Assembly: GCA_013115145.1 (NCBI GenBank)
Contig: JAAPAO010000522.1
Coordinates: 225 to 25,600, forward strand
Direction: 5' to 3'
Length of the DNA: 25,376 nt
From: Perkinsus chesapeaki
Taxonomy: Eukaryota; Perkinsozoa; Perkinsida; Perkinsidae
Part shown: in pieces, positions 10,301-17,226 of the stretch
Numbering within the stretch: position 1 is the stretch's first letter
Layout of the letters: every line of letters begins with the position of its first letter
The notes under the pieces: generated by a model
Told to the model about the DNA's origin: nothing
What the model saw: the letters and a program-made list of their open reading frames with translations, nothing else
The model's database searches: none
Made by a program: the position numbers and the translations under genes

Positions 10301-13300
10301 TGCGTGCAGATTACTTGTGTTCAGATTTGGCATTCAGTTACATTGTTCGGGCATTACTGTACGAGTCGGGCGGTCCAGTTGGACAAGTTAAGCATGAAAT
10401 AGGGTAGGTGAACAGCGAGCGGGTGATGCTGATCATTTGGCGGGGAATGCAGCGAGGGGGTCCGCAACATAAGTCTCATGAGCACATATTAGCAGTCTTG
10501 CTCGAAGAAGGCTACTGAAACGGTTGATTTATTAACAAATTGATGTTTATGAATTAACAATAAGATTAGGAATGATAAATCCAAATTTTGCTATCCCTAT
10601 GTGTTAAAAAACTGTGATACGAAGTGAAGCTTCGCATCACTTTACCCCTGGACAGTTGATGAGAAATTATGTAAGTAAATATTTCACTCGATTGGGGAGG
10701 TCCGTATTGGATAGCATAGTGAGGAAGGATCGTCTGAATGCAAACCTGTATTCGTGCTTTCATTCCTAGGCTTGCGTCCTTGGGGGACATTTTGCACAAC
10801 GTAGGTAGGGAAATGTAAACCTAGTCGGAAGGATTTTTTCACTCGGCGTGATTGTCCCAAAGCTGCATAGCGAGATTCGCCCTTCTCTTCAGTTCGCTAC
10901 TGCAAACCGATTTACCGCCAAACGTGCTGAGGGATCTGGTGGCCATTGGCACTACAGATTTGCTCCATAAGGTTTGTTACTATCCTTCCTTCCAACTAGC
11001 AATATTCTCGTGTGTTAGATTCTGTGTTTCCTGTATATTGTCGGCCGAGGCGATGTTGCTATGCCTGGCGCACTGGAAAAATACGACTCAGTCACTTTCG
11101 GTAGGGCGGAATTTTTCACTCATAATCGTCGGAATAATCTATCCAGATGAACTGATGTCGAGATTGCCGACTAGTGTGAGTGATGCCTATAAGAAGGTAA
11201 GGGAAGACTCGCTCTGTAATGGAGCCGTCCTTGCAGGAAAGTGAAGCTTTCCAGTTCGAATCTATCGACTACAAGTCGGAGGTTTCACATGAAGCTCAGA
11301 AGCAGGCAGGGCTTCTGCGGGCTGCGACGCTGAGTAAGTTTGATATGAAACGTTTTTGGTGTAACTCGCTGCGTTCTTCTGAGGACTTCTGTGCTGGAAA
11401 ATGGAATCGAGTTCTCCTTTCTCAGGTGACTATTCGTCAATAGCAAGGAGCCTCCGTGCAGGGTTGGTCTCGCAGTGTTCATCGACTTTGATCTACTTAC
11501 TGGTGAGCTCCGACTTCGGTTAGGCTCTCTTGTAGGATAGAACCAGCGCTGGGTCGTATCACTTTAGTGAGTCTGCAATCATGACTAGCAGCGCTGAGCT
11601 GCGAAGTTATCTGCAGCAAATGATCCCTTTGACGCAACGTTTCCTAGATGAGGTTTATATAATACAGTGTTGAAATTCGACGTGCTGCAGACCTTGTGAA
11701 GGTGTTCAAGAAGCGATTCTTTGCCAGTGGAAATCGAGAATTGAATTAGTGAACTCCTCAGCAGAATAATAGAACATACGATATAAACGATATTAAGTAC
11801 TTCTATGAGCTTCTTAAAGCGAACCATGCTGCGTGCATGGATATGTTTAAGACTATACGGCTATATGTATAAAGGATTCCTTTGTCGGCAGACAGTATTA
11901 CATAATAGTATTCCATTTCACGGCTTATTTTAAGGTGCCTTGTGAAGACGTTGACGAGGCATGCGAAGGACCGGAAGGAATATCTTCCCTGAGGCGGGAT
12001 GTATTCGAGGCTGTTAGCGATCATCACTTTGTGGTGAGGTTATCTAGCCGAGAGCAGATGGACGACTACATTAAAGTTCATAGGGTGAGGAGCAGAGTCC
12101 TGCTTTTCTGTCGTAAGTCGTGTAGCCTACCGGAAGGCCCGAAAGATCATTCTTTATGGGGGGATATGATTGTAGGAGAAATGTTTCAAGGGCCACAAGG
12201 GGCATCGAATGCATTCCTTCCGGGGGCATCTGATTTTCCTCTATCACTTTCCGCTGCAGCACCCTTTACCGATTTCGCTTGTTCCATTAGATTGTGCTTG
12301 TTAGTGATGATAGCTTTGTTGATATACCTCTGAACACTCTTGGGTGATAACGAGAAGCAAATTCGCGTACGAAACGCTTGGTGTGGATAACTGAGGTTCA
12401 GCCGTGGTATCGATATCGCACTGTAAAGATTTTTAGATATCTGGATCCGTGACGGTTATGCCTCCGTTCACCTTCGATGGAGATGAGTATACTTTGGAAG
12501 CAGTGCCATATAGGGCTGGAGCTATCCTGTTGGACTGGCCCAAGGTTTATCAACGAATGTGAGCCATGTACAGGGAGTCATTCGTTTTACAAGCTGAAAG
12601 ATCATGGTTACTAATTTATTTCATCAAACAGTGGCTGAGAAGGAGGCTAGCAGGACTAACGTGGCAACTGCTCGTCCCAGGAGAGCTAGATACTTCTTTA
12701 CGGCCACCTGGGATAGGAAATCGCTATTTGTTCTTTGATACAGAGAAAACATCCATCACGTCACAGGAGCTCCACTACTCGGTCCTTTTTGAGAAGCGAC
12801 GTTGCCACTTTAATCAGATACACTCAGTTCGTTAACCACCGCTGCGTCAGGTGTCGAGGTGTCCCTCGCCTTTCCACAGTATGTCTTATCTGCGGAGCGT
12901 AAGTTCAATCAGTTGCCGGCTCTGTTTTGCGATCTTCGCCGTTTCTTTATCGAGGTCTGTTGTCAGATATCTGTGTTGCAATTCTGAGTGCTGTCGACTG
13001 ACAATTCGCGGGGCGGATCCGATAGGTCCAGGAAGAGATCTTGTTGTTCCTGATGGGGTGGTTCAGAAAATGGGAGAAGTATCGGCCCACGCTCTGAGGT
13101 GTGGACTTGGTAAGCTTAAGTTAATCTTTTTGACACATATGAAGTTCCAGAAATCCGGACCAAGGTCGGAATCTGCGCAGTTAACGCTTTCGCTGATACT
13201 TGTATGTGTTGGCGGGAGAGGAGGAAATTCCGGAAATTTCCCAAAATTTTGGAAGGTTTTTGCAGAAAAGCGGTAAAGACCATATCTCCCATGCAGTGTA

Positions 13301-13874
13301 TTAAGTATTACCAGTAGTCCATGTGCAATAAATCATAGGAAGCACTTTTGGTATGAATACAGATAGTGTTCAAAACGTGTTGTAGTTATTGCTGTTATAA
13401 TTCTTCCATCTCAGGTACGTGTGTATTCCTTCAATTGGGAAACAGTGTCGTTCATGTTATTGCTAGCGGAGCGAAGCGCATAGCTTTATGGGGCTCTCTG
13501 TAAGGAACCACCTTATCCACGAATATGCATTCAACACATTCGATTTGTATGAAATTGAATCGGAGGATTCCTAATAATCTCCGCTATTCGAAGCCATAGA
13601 CGCGGAATGCGAAGCTGGAATCTAAACTTTGCCAATTGAAGTTGACTTCGATTCTTCTGGGAAGTTTCCAGGACATCCCACATCCGAGACCTCATCGATA
13701 CTTCCTTCCCATCTCAGACATTTGGACGCCTTTGGCGAGGAGGACTACACGCAGAGCAAGCCGATACGGTTAGATCTCGCCACGCGACTGCCTCGCCTCG
13801 CCGGTGCGATACGTGATTATAACTTCCTATGGAAGCACGGTAAACTTGAATGGAAACAAATCGTACTTGTTTAA
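892..13874 (+). CDS. UBR1-like: UBR1/UBR2-type E3 ubiquitin-protein ligase (N-recognin), 5' end outside window
   Basis: Thirty-six exons join into one frame of about 1455 residues ending at TAA 13872-13874: 892-1048, 1093-1220, 1269-1395, 1954-2097, 2180-2311, 2868-3004, 3368-3462, 3628-3813, 4482-4633, 4676-4841, 6351-6536, 6584-6740, 7000-7103, 7380-7517, 7902-8023, 8064-8232, 8447-8526, 8905-8975, 9056-9174, 9543-9670, 9773-9952, 10041-10170, 10214-10293, 10338-10403, 10893-10971, 11019-11100, 11147-11196, 11237-11333, 11426-11502, 11536-11652, 11935-12084, 12437-12544, 12828-12898, 12967-13109, 13415-13499, 13718-13874. Known of the family: these ligases bind destabilising N-terminal residues through a UBR box, recruit an E2 through a RING, and ubiquitinate the substrate for the proteasome. 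Seen here: family landmarks in the right order (PLSR, FPLRALV..LWIRNG, CGHLLH..CW, CPYC, CLICG, CGLG..FLQL, DAFGEED). Inferred: the UBR box is upstream of the window. Least certain junctions: 2097/2180, 2311/2868, 4841/6351, 6740/7000. Confidence 0.92.
1396..1953 (+). other. Long intron (558 bases) of the UBR gene
   Basis: Starts GTAACA after the codons for RFI and ends TTTCTTTCAG. Joining across it gives RFIKHLLSAFGI, matching the family's FLMIMLSRF block in phase. No gene or repeat seen inside. Confidence 0.8.
1954..2311 (+). other. UBR1-like: UBR gene exons: helices after the RNG block
   Basis: Exon 1954-2097 starts KHLLSAFGIRPTVVW and continues with a Glu/Lys-rich helix ending at TTGER. 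That lines up with the L..GER segment of UBR proteins. Exon 2180-2311 encodes VHEEYVAAKHNLFDELDDLI. The join 2097/2180 (82-base intron) is phase-coherent, but an alternative donor at 2086 (GTGAGA) exists. The right edge at 2311 is chosen because it gives the right phase for the exon at 2868, and it is weakly supported. Confidence 0.65.
2312..2867 (+). other. Long intron of the UBR gene with a perfect inverted repeat
   Basis: About 556 bases. The donor is weak (GTTGATG) and the acceptor is good (TATCATTCAG). It opens with an 11-bp perfect inverted repeat (2314-2324 / 2327-2337, 2-base loop) and includes an AT-rich run at about 2780-2818. The open frames at 2181-2471, 2303-2524 and 2614-2823 extend into it and look like background. 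Confidence 0.5.
2868..3813 (+). other. UBR1-like: UBR gene exons: winged-helix-like middle region
   Basis: Three exons: 2868-3004, 3368-3462 and 3628-3813. Exon 2868-3004 has DPRLDKFTNTLAASDMDLLQ and ends GGTNTAGQR. Exon 3368-3462 reads LYTLRDDQWGLVDLLYPSWI and then REQQDVEERL. Together they parallel the family block that runs from ETGLENVI through VYELKDE to YHYSKTQHSKAE, so the junction across the 363-base intron (3005-3367) is well supported. Exon 3628-3813 (SIEFNRSCRKLAVFVKLETL and onward to NPDRPK) is less conserved but has fully coding-like composition. The ATG at 2869 is internal, not a start. Confidence 0.8.
3814..4481 (+). other. Long intron of the UBR gene with a short dispersed direct repeat
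   Basis: About 668 bases between NPDRPK and VLKPHHLDHA, both in phase 0. The acceptor is TTAAAG. It contains the repeated GGAGAACTAT..CGCCCTGTGG block and a strongly AT-rich second half (4110-4400). No gene seen. Confidence 0.7.
3878..4013. repeat. Short direct repeat inside the 668-base intron
   Basis: TTGGAGAACTATTCGCCCTG (from 3879) recurs as TTGGAGAACTATACGCCCTG (from 3991) with one difference; both are followed by TGG. A related pair, GACTTGG then TTCTTGGAAG, occurs at about 3901 and 4079, so the whole block may be a decayed duplication. Confidence 0.8.
4482..4841 (+). other. UBR1-like: UBR gene exons: helical repeat before the linker
   Basis: Exons 4482-4633 and 4676-4841 join across a 42-base intron. 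They read VLKPHHLDHAFIFHNPRLL and LLKSPELLSICF, then GGDQRLLHLTLHLLL, and end in an acidic tail (EEIQDEQDEQMDSIDED). The second exon matches the LQMAFHILALGLLEE helix of UBR1. The frame remains open upstream of 4482 to an ATG at 4431, but joining to the preceding exon at 4481/4482 keeps phase 0. Confidence 0.8.
5097..5303. repeat. 37-bp minisatellite, about 5.6 copies
   Basis: Copies start at 5097, 5134, 5171, 5208, 5245 and 5282, exactly 37 bases apart. The constant core is AATATATAGAAACTAAATCC. The rest of the unit (GGCAAGTGGATCTCACC and variants) differs at a few positions between copies, with two alternating versions (GCAAGTGGAT and ACACGTGAAT). Confidence 0.97.
6013..6156. repeat. 40-bp minisatellite, about 3.6 copies
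   Basis: The block ATCATAGATCAATATATCAA starts at 6013, 6053, 6093 and 6133, a 40-base period, followed by ATTATATAAATCGCTCG. It is AT-rich and nearly identical between copies. Its unit is unrelated to the 37-bp array 700 bases upstream in the same intron. Confidence 0.96.
6351..7517 (+). other. UBR1-like: UBR gene exons: pre-RING helices and basic coiled segment
   Basis: Exons 6351-6536, 6584-6740, 7000-7103 and 7380-7517. The first reads SESILSLLTSLAMKP and then YPWIELLLNALHRR, matching the I..LLEKL...DMITWIL block of UBR1. The second is a Ser/Thr-rich linker. The third and fourth give AKIRKRRSVQRKMMNL and VMRLTQVQMRQQQFLEGI, matching the basic helix (R..KIMAQMSALQKNFIE) that precedes the RING. 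The 47-base intron 6537-6583 is phase 0 on both sides. The donor at 6741 versus 6735 is ambiguous. Intron 7104-7379 ends in an AAG-type acceptor. Confidence 0.8.
7518..7901 (+). other. Intron (384 bases) before the RING exons
   Basis: Donor GTAAGC follows the codons for SSECD. The acceptor TATGTCCTCAG opens the TTCVIC exon, phase 0 on both sides. No features inside beyond AT-rich sequence. Confidence 0.8.
7902..8975 (+). other. UBR1-like: UBR-type RING-H2 finger, complete zinc ligands
   Basis: Four exons (7902-8023, 8064-8232, 8447-8526, 8905-8975). They encode TTCVICFGGNPEPS (Cys codons 7908 and 7917), a long Ser/Pro-rich loop, then GCGHLLHTKCWESY (Cys 8456, His 8462, His 8471, Cys 8480). 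Next is LSCP, and across a 378-base intron YCNRPCNVLLPP (Cys 8522 and 8909). This is the C-x2-C, C-x-H-x2-H-x2-C, C-P-x-C pattern of UBR1/UBR2, whose RING also has a long loop after the first pair and ends CPLC...N..P. The RING recruits the E2. All eight ligands are present, so the ligase is predicted to be active. Confidence 0.93.
8527..8904 (+). other. Intron (378 bases) splitting the last two RING cysteines
   Basis: Donor GTAAGT after CCTGTCC, acceptor GCTTTATTCAG. Joining across it completes the codon for Pro and gives CPYCNRPCN. Contains a degenerate reverse copy of the shared intron motif (AATTTCGTGTGGCGGG at about 8623). No gene seen. Confidence 0.85.
9056..10403 (+). other. UBR1-like: UBR gene exons: helical region after the RING
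   Basis: Six exons (9056-9174, 9543-9670, 9773-9952, 10041-10170, 10214-10293, 10338-10403), phase-coherent at every junction. The first three encode ISASRFGLECMQNLVEVLPA, DTVRAVCFVVAGAVEAYSRQ, and YVLPARNRKGESGCLMLKAL. The others run from LLSDLVGAAKKLISGRNREY to YIVRALLYESGGPVGQVKHE. In UBR proteins this part is a long helical scaffold that packs against the RING; the STCAFTIQAIENLL helix corresponds to AVCFVVAGAVEAY. Sequence conservation is low here, so the splice sites rest mainly on phase, composition and typical intron size (43-102 bases; 368 for 9175-9542). Confidence 0.75.
9175..9542 (+). other. Intron (368 bases) of the UBR gene
   Basis: Donor GTAGGC follows AAG, and the acceptor is GTTGTCTCAG, phase 0 on both sides. 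AT-rich middle at 9340-9420. The minus-strand frames at 8897-9229 and 9456-9784 overlap exons and are shadows. Confidence 0.75.
10404..10892 (+). other. Intron (489 bases) of the UBR gene
   Basis: Donor GTAGGT after GAAATAGG, acceptor CCTTCTCTTCAG, phase 2 to 1. Joining gives KHEIGSLLQTDLPPNVLRD. It contains a small hairpin (10614-10640: 11-bp arms with one mismatch, 5-base loop). Short coding-like runs inside (for example after ATG 10738) and the minus-strand frame 10566-10799 are not needed by the model. Confidence 0.7.
10893..12544 (+). other. UBR1-like: UBR gene exons: C-terminal helical scaffold
   Basis: Exons 10893-10971, 11019-11100, 11147-11196, 11237-11333, 11426-11502, 11536-11652, 11935-12084 and 12437-12544, coherent in phase. 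Landmarks: GTTDLLHKILCFLYIVGRGD parallels HLITMAHMLQILL. SSIARSLRAGLVSQCSSTLI parallels the WVSLKNGITPYLRCAALFF helix. LRSYLQQMIPLTQRFLDE parallels LCSYLSLPTNLFLLFQEY. DDYIKVHRISGSVTVMPPF then FDGDEYTLEAVPYRAGAIL parallels VVRYPRK...LIELPDDYSCLL. Intron 11503-11535 (33 bases) is the shortest in the model. Intron 12085-12436 contains the hydrophobic tail of an overlapping open frame, which the family alignment says is not translated. Confidence 0.82.
12085..12436 (+). other. Intron (352 bases) of the UBR gene
   Basis: Donor GTGAGG after the codons for KVHR, acceptor GATTTTTAG, phase 0 both sides. The open frame running from 11935 continues into it as far as 12333 and ends in a hydrophobic stretch. 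Skipping this intron restores the UBR family alignment. Confidence 0.75.
12828..13874 (+). other. UBR1-like: UBR C-terminal cysteine-rich domain and C-terminus
   Basis: Five exons (12828-12898, 12967-13109, 13415-13499, 13718-13874, preceded by 12437-12544 across a 283-base intron). They encode FVNHRCVRCRGVP, VCLICGAYLCCNSECC, GEVSAHALRCGLGTCVFLQL and ALWGSLHLDAFGEEDYTQSK, ending RLDL...NFLWKHGK and TAA. This matches the C-terminal zinc-binding domain of UBR1/UBR2 (C..C...CLFCGAILC..CC, GACIFHALHCGAGV.IFL, YLDEYGETD, PL.L, LW..H) almost block for block. In yeast Ubr1 this region takes part in autoinhibition. Introns 12899-12966 (68), 13110-13414 (305) and 13500-13717 (218) fall between family blocks. 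Confidence 0.95.
13110..13414 (+). other. Intron (305 bases) of the UBR gene
   Basis: Donor GTAAGC, acceptor CCATCTCAG, phase 1. Joining gives CGLGTCVFLQL, a family motif. The in-frame extension of an overlapping open frame (to 13276) ends in a Gly-rich run and is not supported. Confidence 0.85.
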
Positions 13875-14073
13875 GTTCGTCATTGGATAATTTACCTTTT
13901 TATATTTGATTAAACGATCTCAAGCAACTGCATGAGCGTTGCGTCAGTCGGTTAATTGGACTCAGATCATCGTTGGCGTTTACACTACATGCATCAACTT
14001 TACTGCCCACACTGTGATGGCGTAATAGTGAGAAAGTTAGCTCTCTGTACCGGAGCATGAGCTATTATTAGAG
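13875..14073. other. Intergenic region downstream of the UBR gene
   Basis: About 200 bases between the UBR stop and the next plausible start (ATG 14074). No clear polyadenylation signal or frame. Confidence 0.6.
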
Positions 14074-14540
14074 ATGGGCACCTCAATCCGTTCCGGCCAG
14101 TCCGGTTTGTTCGGTCCGGTCCGTGCTGCAGAACGGAGCGGACCGGATGAAGTAACTGGTTTTGAGTCCGGTTCGAAGCGACGTGCCTCGTCGCTTCGAG
14201 GTTGAACTGGGCACCGCGATCCCCGAGGGTGAGTTTGTGGTTAAAGGCGACAAGCAGATTCCAAAGGTTTTTCCATACGGAGCAGTATCGTTTTGAAGCA
14301 TCATACAGTTTGAGGTCTCAGAAAGCTCCCGAGCTAGTGTGAAGACTCAGAAAGCTATTGGCGACTTAAAGCAAGTTCCACCCCGAGAACCTGAGAATCT
14401 CAGGGATGCCACACTTGTACAGATCGTTGAAAAGGCTTGAAGAATGGAAGAAAAGTCTGCGATTCGTGGAGCAGGCGCGTGCGGGCCACTTTGAACACTT
14501 GTGTGACCCTGCCAGCGGTTTTCTGCTTTTTCAATCTTGA
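14074..14540 (+). CDS. Small four-exon gene, product not recognised
   Basis: ATG 14074 opens exon 14074-14151, joined to 14201-14266, 14309-14425 and 14475-14540 (TGA 14538). Introns are 49, 42 and 49 bases, and all junctions are phase 0. The product is about 108 residues: an Arg/Gly/Ser-rich start (MGTSIRSGQSGLFGPVR), then VELGTAIPEGEFVVKGDKQI, a charged segment (PPREPENLRDATLVQI), and ARAGHFEHLCDPASGFLL. The end vaguely resembles the His/Cys core of SP-RING fingers, but a ligand is missing, so I do not call it. The gene may continue into the exons at 14.8 kb. The minus-strand frames at 14083-14304 and 14400-14597 are shadows. Confidence 0.5.
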
Positions 14541-14812
14541 ATTGTCCAGAGCGCCGGATTTGTTACAGGATGAACAATGCAAAGGATAATGCTTCATAGA
14601 TTCATAGAAGCAAAGTTTTTATTAAGGCGAGCTTCTCCAGAAGTGTCAAGAGCAGTCCATTTGCATATTTCTTACCCCATTCTTTCCTGCTATAAAAGTC
14701 TCTAACGTTTCGGAGTTGAAGACCTTTCCTACTCTACGCTGATTACTGATATGCACCAGAGATAGTTTTGACTCTAAACTTCCGCGGGCCAGTTTGTCAG
14801 CGTTTGTCTTCT

Positions 14813-15081
14813 ATGGGCGACGTACCAGACTACACCCTGAGCCCTGAGTGATATGCGGTGGTCGCGGGTGCGGAGGAACATGCTTTCGACTTGGCAGCTC
14901 CAATGCTCCGCGGCCAAGTCAAATGGCTTCTAAGGGTTTGGGATTACTTCAAAAAATACGCCTTCAAAAGCATGTGGGGAATATTCCCCACTGCGAAATC
15001 GTATTCTTGCTTTTGAAACTGGGAAAATTTCTATTCAGGAACCTCATGTCTTCGAATCCCAGCACTATATGGATTTCATGA
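14813..15081 (+). CDS. Small gene or 3' exons with an in-frame TGA, product not recognised
   Basis: The frame from ATG 14813 (MGDVPDYTLSPE) meets TGA at 14849-14851. It continues in the same frame with strongly coding-like sequence: YAVVAGAEEHAFDLAAPMLR, then VKWLLRVWDYFKKYAFKSMW, to 15000. A 38-base intron (15001-15038, GTATTC..TTCAG) leads in phase to NLMSSNPSTIWIS and TGA 15079-15081. The TGA can be avoided by a 54-base intron starting GTACCAG at 14822, but its acceptor (GCGGAG) is poor. The coding potential of 14855-15000 is clear; the 5' structure is not. It may be the end of the gene that begins at 14074. Confidence 0.5.
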
Positions 15082-15394
15082 GCGGGCGGGTAGTGGGATA
15101 AGAAGAGACAGAAACGAGTGAAACGTTCCAGTAAGTTACTGGCAGTAACCCGGGGTTTACGCCGAATCTTTGCGGCTTTCTTGCTGTAACGGGTGTTTCA
15201 AAACATCGTAAGTGACTTTAATCGCTCAGAAATAACTCAATACTTTGTGTTTTGAAATGAAACTCGATAAAGGCCAACAGGACATCAGTACTGAGAAGTA
15301 CCCTACACGGCTCCTAATTTTATGGCGCGTGACAGAAGATACGCTTTGACGAAGGGCTCGTGTAAGACCTCATCTCAGTCACGATTTATATAAA

Positions 15395-15677
15395 ATGCTA
15401 TTGAATAGCTCCGTTGCCCTTTTCGGGCACCCTCATTCCAGTGGTAACCTTGTTTTTCTCGTTTCTCAACGCAAACTGCGTAACGCACTGGTCCGCGCTC
15501 CTCGGCCACCAACAAATCACACAGAATGGGTGCACACGAGGGGTGTCATCCGGTACTCCCACTGAAGTTTGTTCGTGGCACTACAGTCATCGCATATGTT
15601 CTTTGGAGACAGAGAGAGAGCTGGGTGACCCAGCCCAGTTACGTACTTTTCATAGTTGTCCTTATATCTGCCCCTAA
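15395..15677 (+). CDS. Possible small two-exon gene, product not recognised
   Basis: A TTATATAA box lies directly upstream of ATG 15395. Exon 15395-15552 (NLVFLVSQRKLRNALVRAPR) joins exon 15587-15677 (RHRICSLETERELGDPAQLR) across a 34-base GT..AG intron in phase, ending TAA 15675-15677. Composition is reasonable but there is no recognisable domain. A second, overlapping frame over the same bases has a hydrophobic start and cannot be excluded. Confidence 0.35.
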
Positions 15678-15994
15678 ACCTATTACCCCCCAATAATCAT
15701 TATCTAATTATCATCCATTCCAGGTGTTGGATTATGCTAACTTAGCAATGCCATTGCTAAGCAATCTAATGTTACAATCCCTGACGTATGATTCTGACGC
15801 AGAGCAGACGCGAGGACTCGGCCGAGGGTCGGCCACCAAAATATACCATAACGCAACTCGTAATCGATAATAGATGTATTGATGATAATATACAAGGCCT
15901 TTACCAGCCTGATAATACCAGGGAAAAATCCTGGACTAACCAGTTAATGAAATTCTTGACATAATTCTGTTAATGGGAAGAATAAGCTTCAAAG
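15678..15994. other. Intergenic stretch with a perfect inverted repeat
   Basis: No frame of interest. Contains CTTAGCAATG C CATTGCTAAG at 15741-15761 (10-bp arms, single-base centre). Confidence 0.6.
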
Positions 15995-16513
15995 TCAGCA
16001 GTATGATTGAAGACAGTGGAAAACAATGAGATAAAAGATTCGTTCAACATCTCTTGAAGGTCGCCGTAATATAGCGTCATTAACAGAATAAGCGTCATTA
16101 ATACGCAGTTGTATTTCATCTGATGTTGCAATGTATCTAATTACTAGCACATCTTCTTCTTTGAATACCCTCTCCGAGAACGGACCCTTTCTTCGAATAC
16201 CATACTGGAGACCTTTAGCATCGATCAATCCGTTCTCAGCATCATACGTGTACGGTATATCTAAGCCGAAGAGAATGGGCTTATCTCTAGAAAACCAATG
16301 AAGTTTGCTGACCGTGTAAGTCATATTGGTAGGAGTGGTGAAAGATAGACGGTGTAACCGTCGACTTACCAAAGGGATTATAAAACCAATCACACGTAAG
16401 AGGTAACCTGTGTAGCAATAGTCTTTACCAAGTGGATCAGCATTGGTTACGACCATGTAAGGCATTGTTGCTAGGAGAAGTACCGAAACAGCGGAGAAGA
16501 AGAACATTGCCAT
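15995..16513 (-). CDS. Putative secreted protein with signal peptide, not recognised
   Basis: A single open frame of 172 codons from ATG at 16513 to TGA. It starts MAMFFFSAVSVLLLATMPYM, a typical cleavable signal peptide, followed by a mature region with two N-glycosylation-type sites at most and few cysteines. Readable segments include YCYTGYLLRVIGFIIP, LHWFSRDKPILFGLDIPYTY and GIRRKGPFSERVFKEEDVLV. There is a GTAAGT inside, but skipping to the nearest acceptor shifts into a stop, so I keep one exon. It lies downstream of two other minus-strand genes and may belong to a local group of secreted or membrane proteins. No family recognised. Confidence 0.65.
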   Translation of the reverse strand: MAMFFFSAVSVLLLATMPYMVVTNADPLGKDYCYTGYLLRVIGFIIPLVSRRLHRLSFTTPTNMTYTVSKLHWFSRDKPILFGLDIPYTYDAENGLIDAKGLQYGIRRKGPFSERVFKEEDVLVIRYIATSDEIQLRINDAYSVNDAILRRPSRDVERIFYLIVFHCLQSYC

Positions 16514-16559
16514 TGTCGGATAATAGTCAAAACAGGATAAGGGATAACGCTAGTGTCGC

Positions 16560-16980
16560 GACGCCACTCGCCGAGCGGCGACATTCGGTTGCCGAGTACC
16601 GCTATGAATTCGGGCGCTACATTGATCGGCGACCCTTCCCCGGCGATCCTTTTTGATTGCTTTTCTGCTGAAGATGCGTCTATTGTTAGCCTTCCCAATC
16701 AAATCCCGTTCTCTGAATCGATCGTCCTCCCTCTCCGCCATGTTGGGTCCTCAAAATTCCTTTCATGCTGATGCGCCCGTCTAATCGATATTTTGACTTC
16801 ACGGTCCGCGCATCTTTACTGTCAAGGAACTCCAAAAAAGTCTCTGACGAGGACCCGAATTGTTGATGTCGATGGCGGGTCGCCATCAACATCAACAATT
16901 CCGTGGTCAAGCCCGTCAAGATCCTCGAGAGAAAGCTCGTCGCTGAGGTCATGAAGGAATTCCTGTCCTATGGGGGGCAT
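16560..16980 (-). CDS. Probable multi-exon minus-strand gene, not recognised
   Basis: ATG at 16980 starts MPPIGQEFLHDLSDELSLED followed by LDGLDHGIVDVDGDPPSTST, an acidic, clearly coding-like exon that meets a stop after about 51 codons. Coding-like text continues downstream in other frames (HERNFEDPTWRRGRTIDSEN and KRIAGEGSPINVAPEFIAVL), which suggests one or two short introns I cannot place with confidence. The inverted repeat at 16857-16901 lies inside the first exon. The left boundary given is approximate. The Met-initiated frame at 16741-16550 covers the same region in a less likely phase. Confidence 0.45.
16857..16901. repeat. 21-bp near-perfect inverted repeat, 3-base loop
   Basis: Arms 16857-16877 and 16881-16901 pair at 20 of 21 positions (C16870/A16888 is the mismatch) around GGT. 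It sits in the first exon of the minus-strand gene starting at 16980, where it encodes the DVDGDPPSTST stretch. Confidence 0.95.
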
Positions 16981-16986
16981 CGTTGA

Positions 16987-17186
16987 CTATAGGGTAGGAC
17001 GTCTGCAGTCCGGGGAGGCTTCAACTGTCACTTGGCCATCCTTAGTAATGAAAATATCTTACCATCGATGCCAAGCATATTAGGTTTACAGTAGCGGATT
17101 TCTCGAGTCTGCATGCGGACGTTGGCCACCTTGAAAGCAGCTGCTTGAAGGATAATGAGAAATATGATAGCGATGGTCGTCAGCAT
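16987..17186 (-). CDS. Small secreted protein, two exons, not recognised
   Basis: ATG at 17186 begins MLTTIAIIFLIILQAAAF, a clear signal peptide, then VRMQTREIRYCKPNMLGID. A 38-base intron (GTAAGA..GACAG on the minus strand) joins in phase to VEASPDCRRPTL and TAG (16987-16989). The product is about 53 residues. The frame is open upstream of 17186, so a longer N-terminus is possible, but the first ATG gives a textbook signal sequence. It ends 7 bases before the ATG of the next minus-strand gene and starts 40 bases from the ATG of a divergent plus-strand gene. Confidence 0.6.
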
Positions 17187-17226
17187 TATGTAATTAGCAA
17201 TAGTGGAATGCCTAAGTTTTGACAAA

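Noticed and set aside
11935-12333. 132-residue protein with a tail-anchor-like hydrophobic C-terminus, possibly thioredoxin-like
   Set aside because: Splicing at GTGAGG 12085 joins the first half to the exon at 12437 in phase and restores the UBR alignment. The hydrophobic tail is intronic.
12605-12740. Coding-like run (RARYFFTATWDRKSLFVL) between UBR exons
   Set aside because: The direct join 12544/12828 is phase 0 and matches the family. Including this run needs a doubtful extra pair of short introns.
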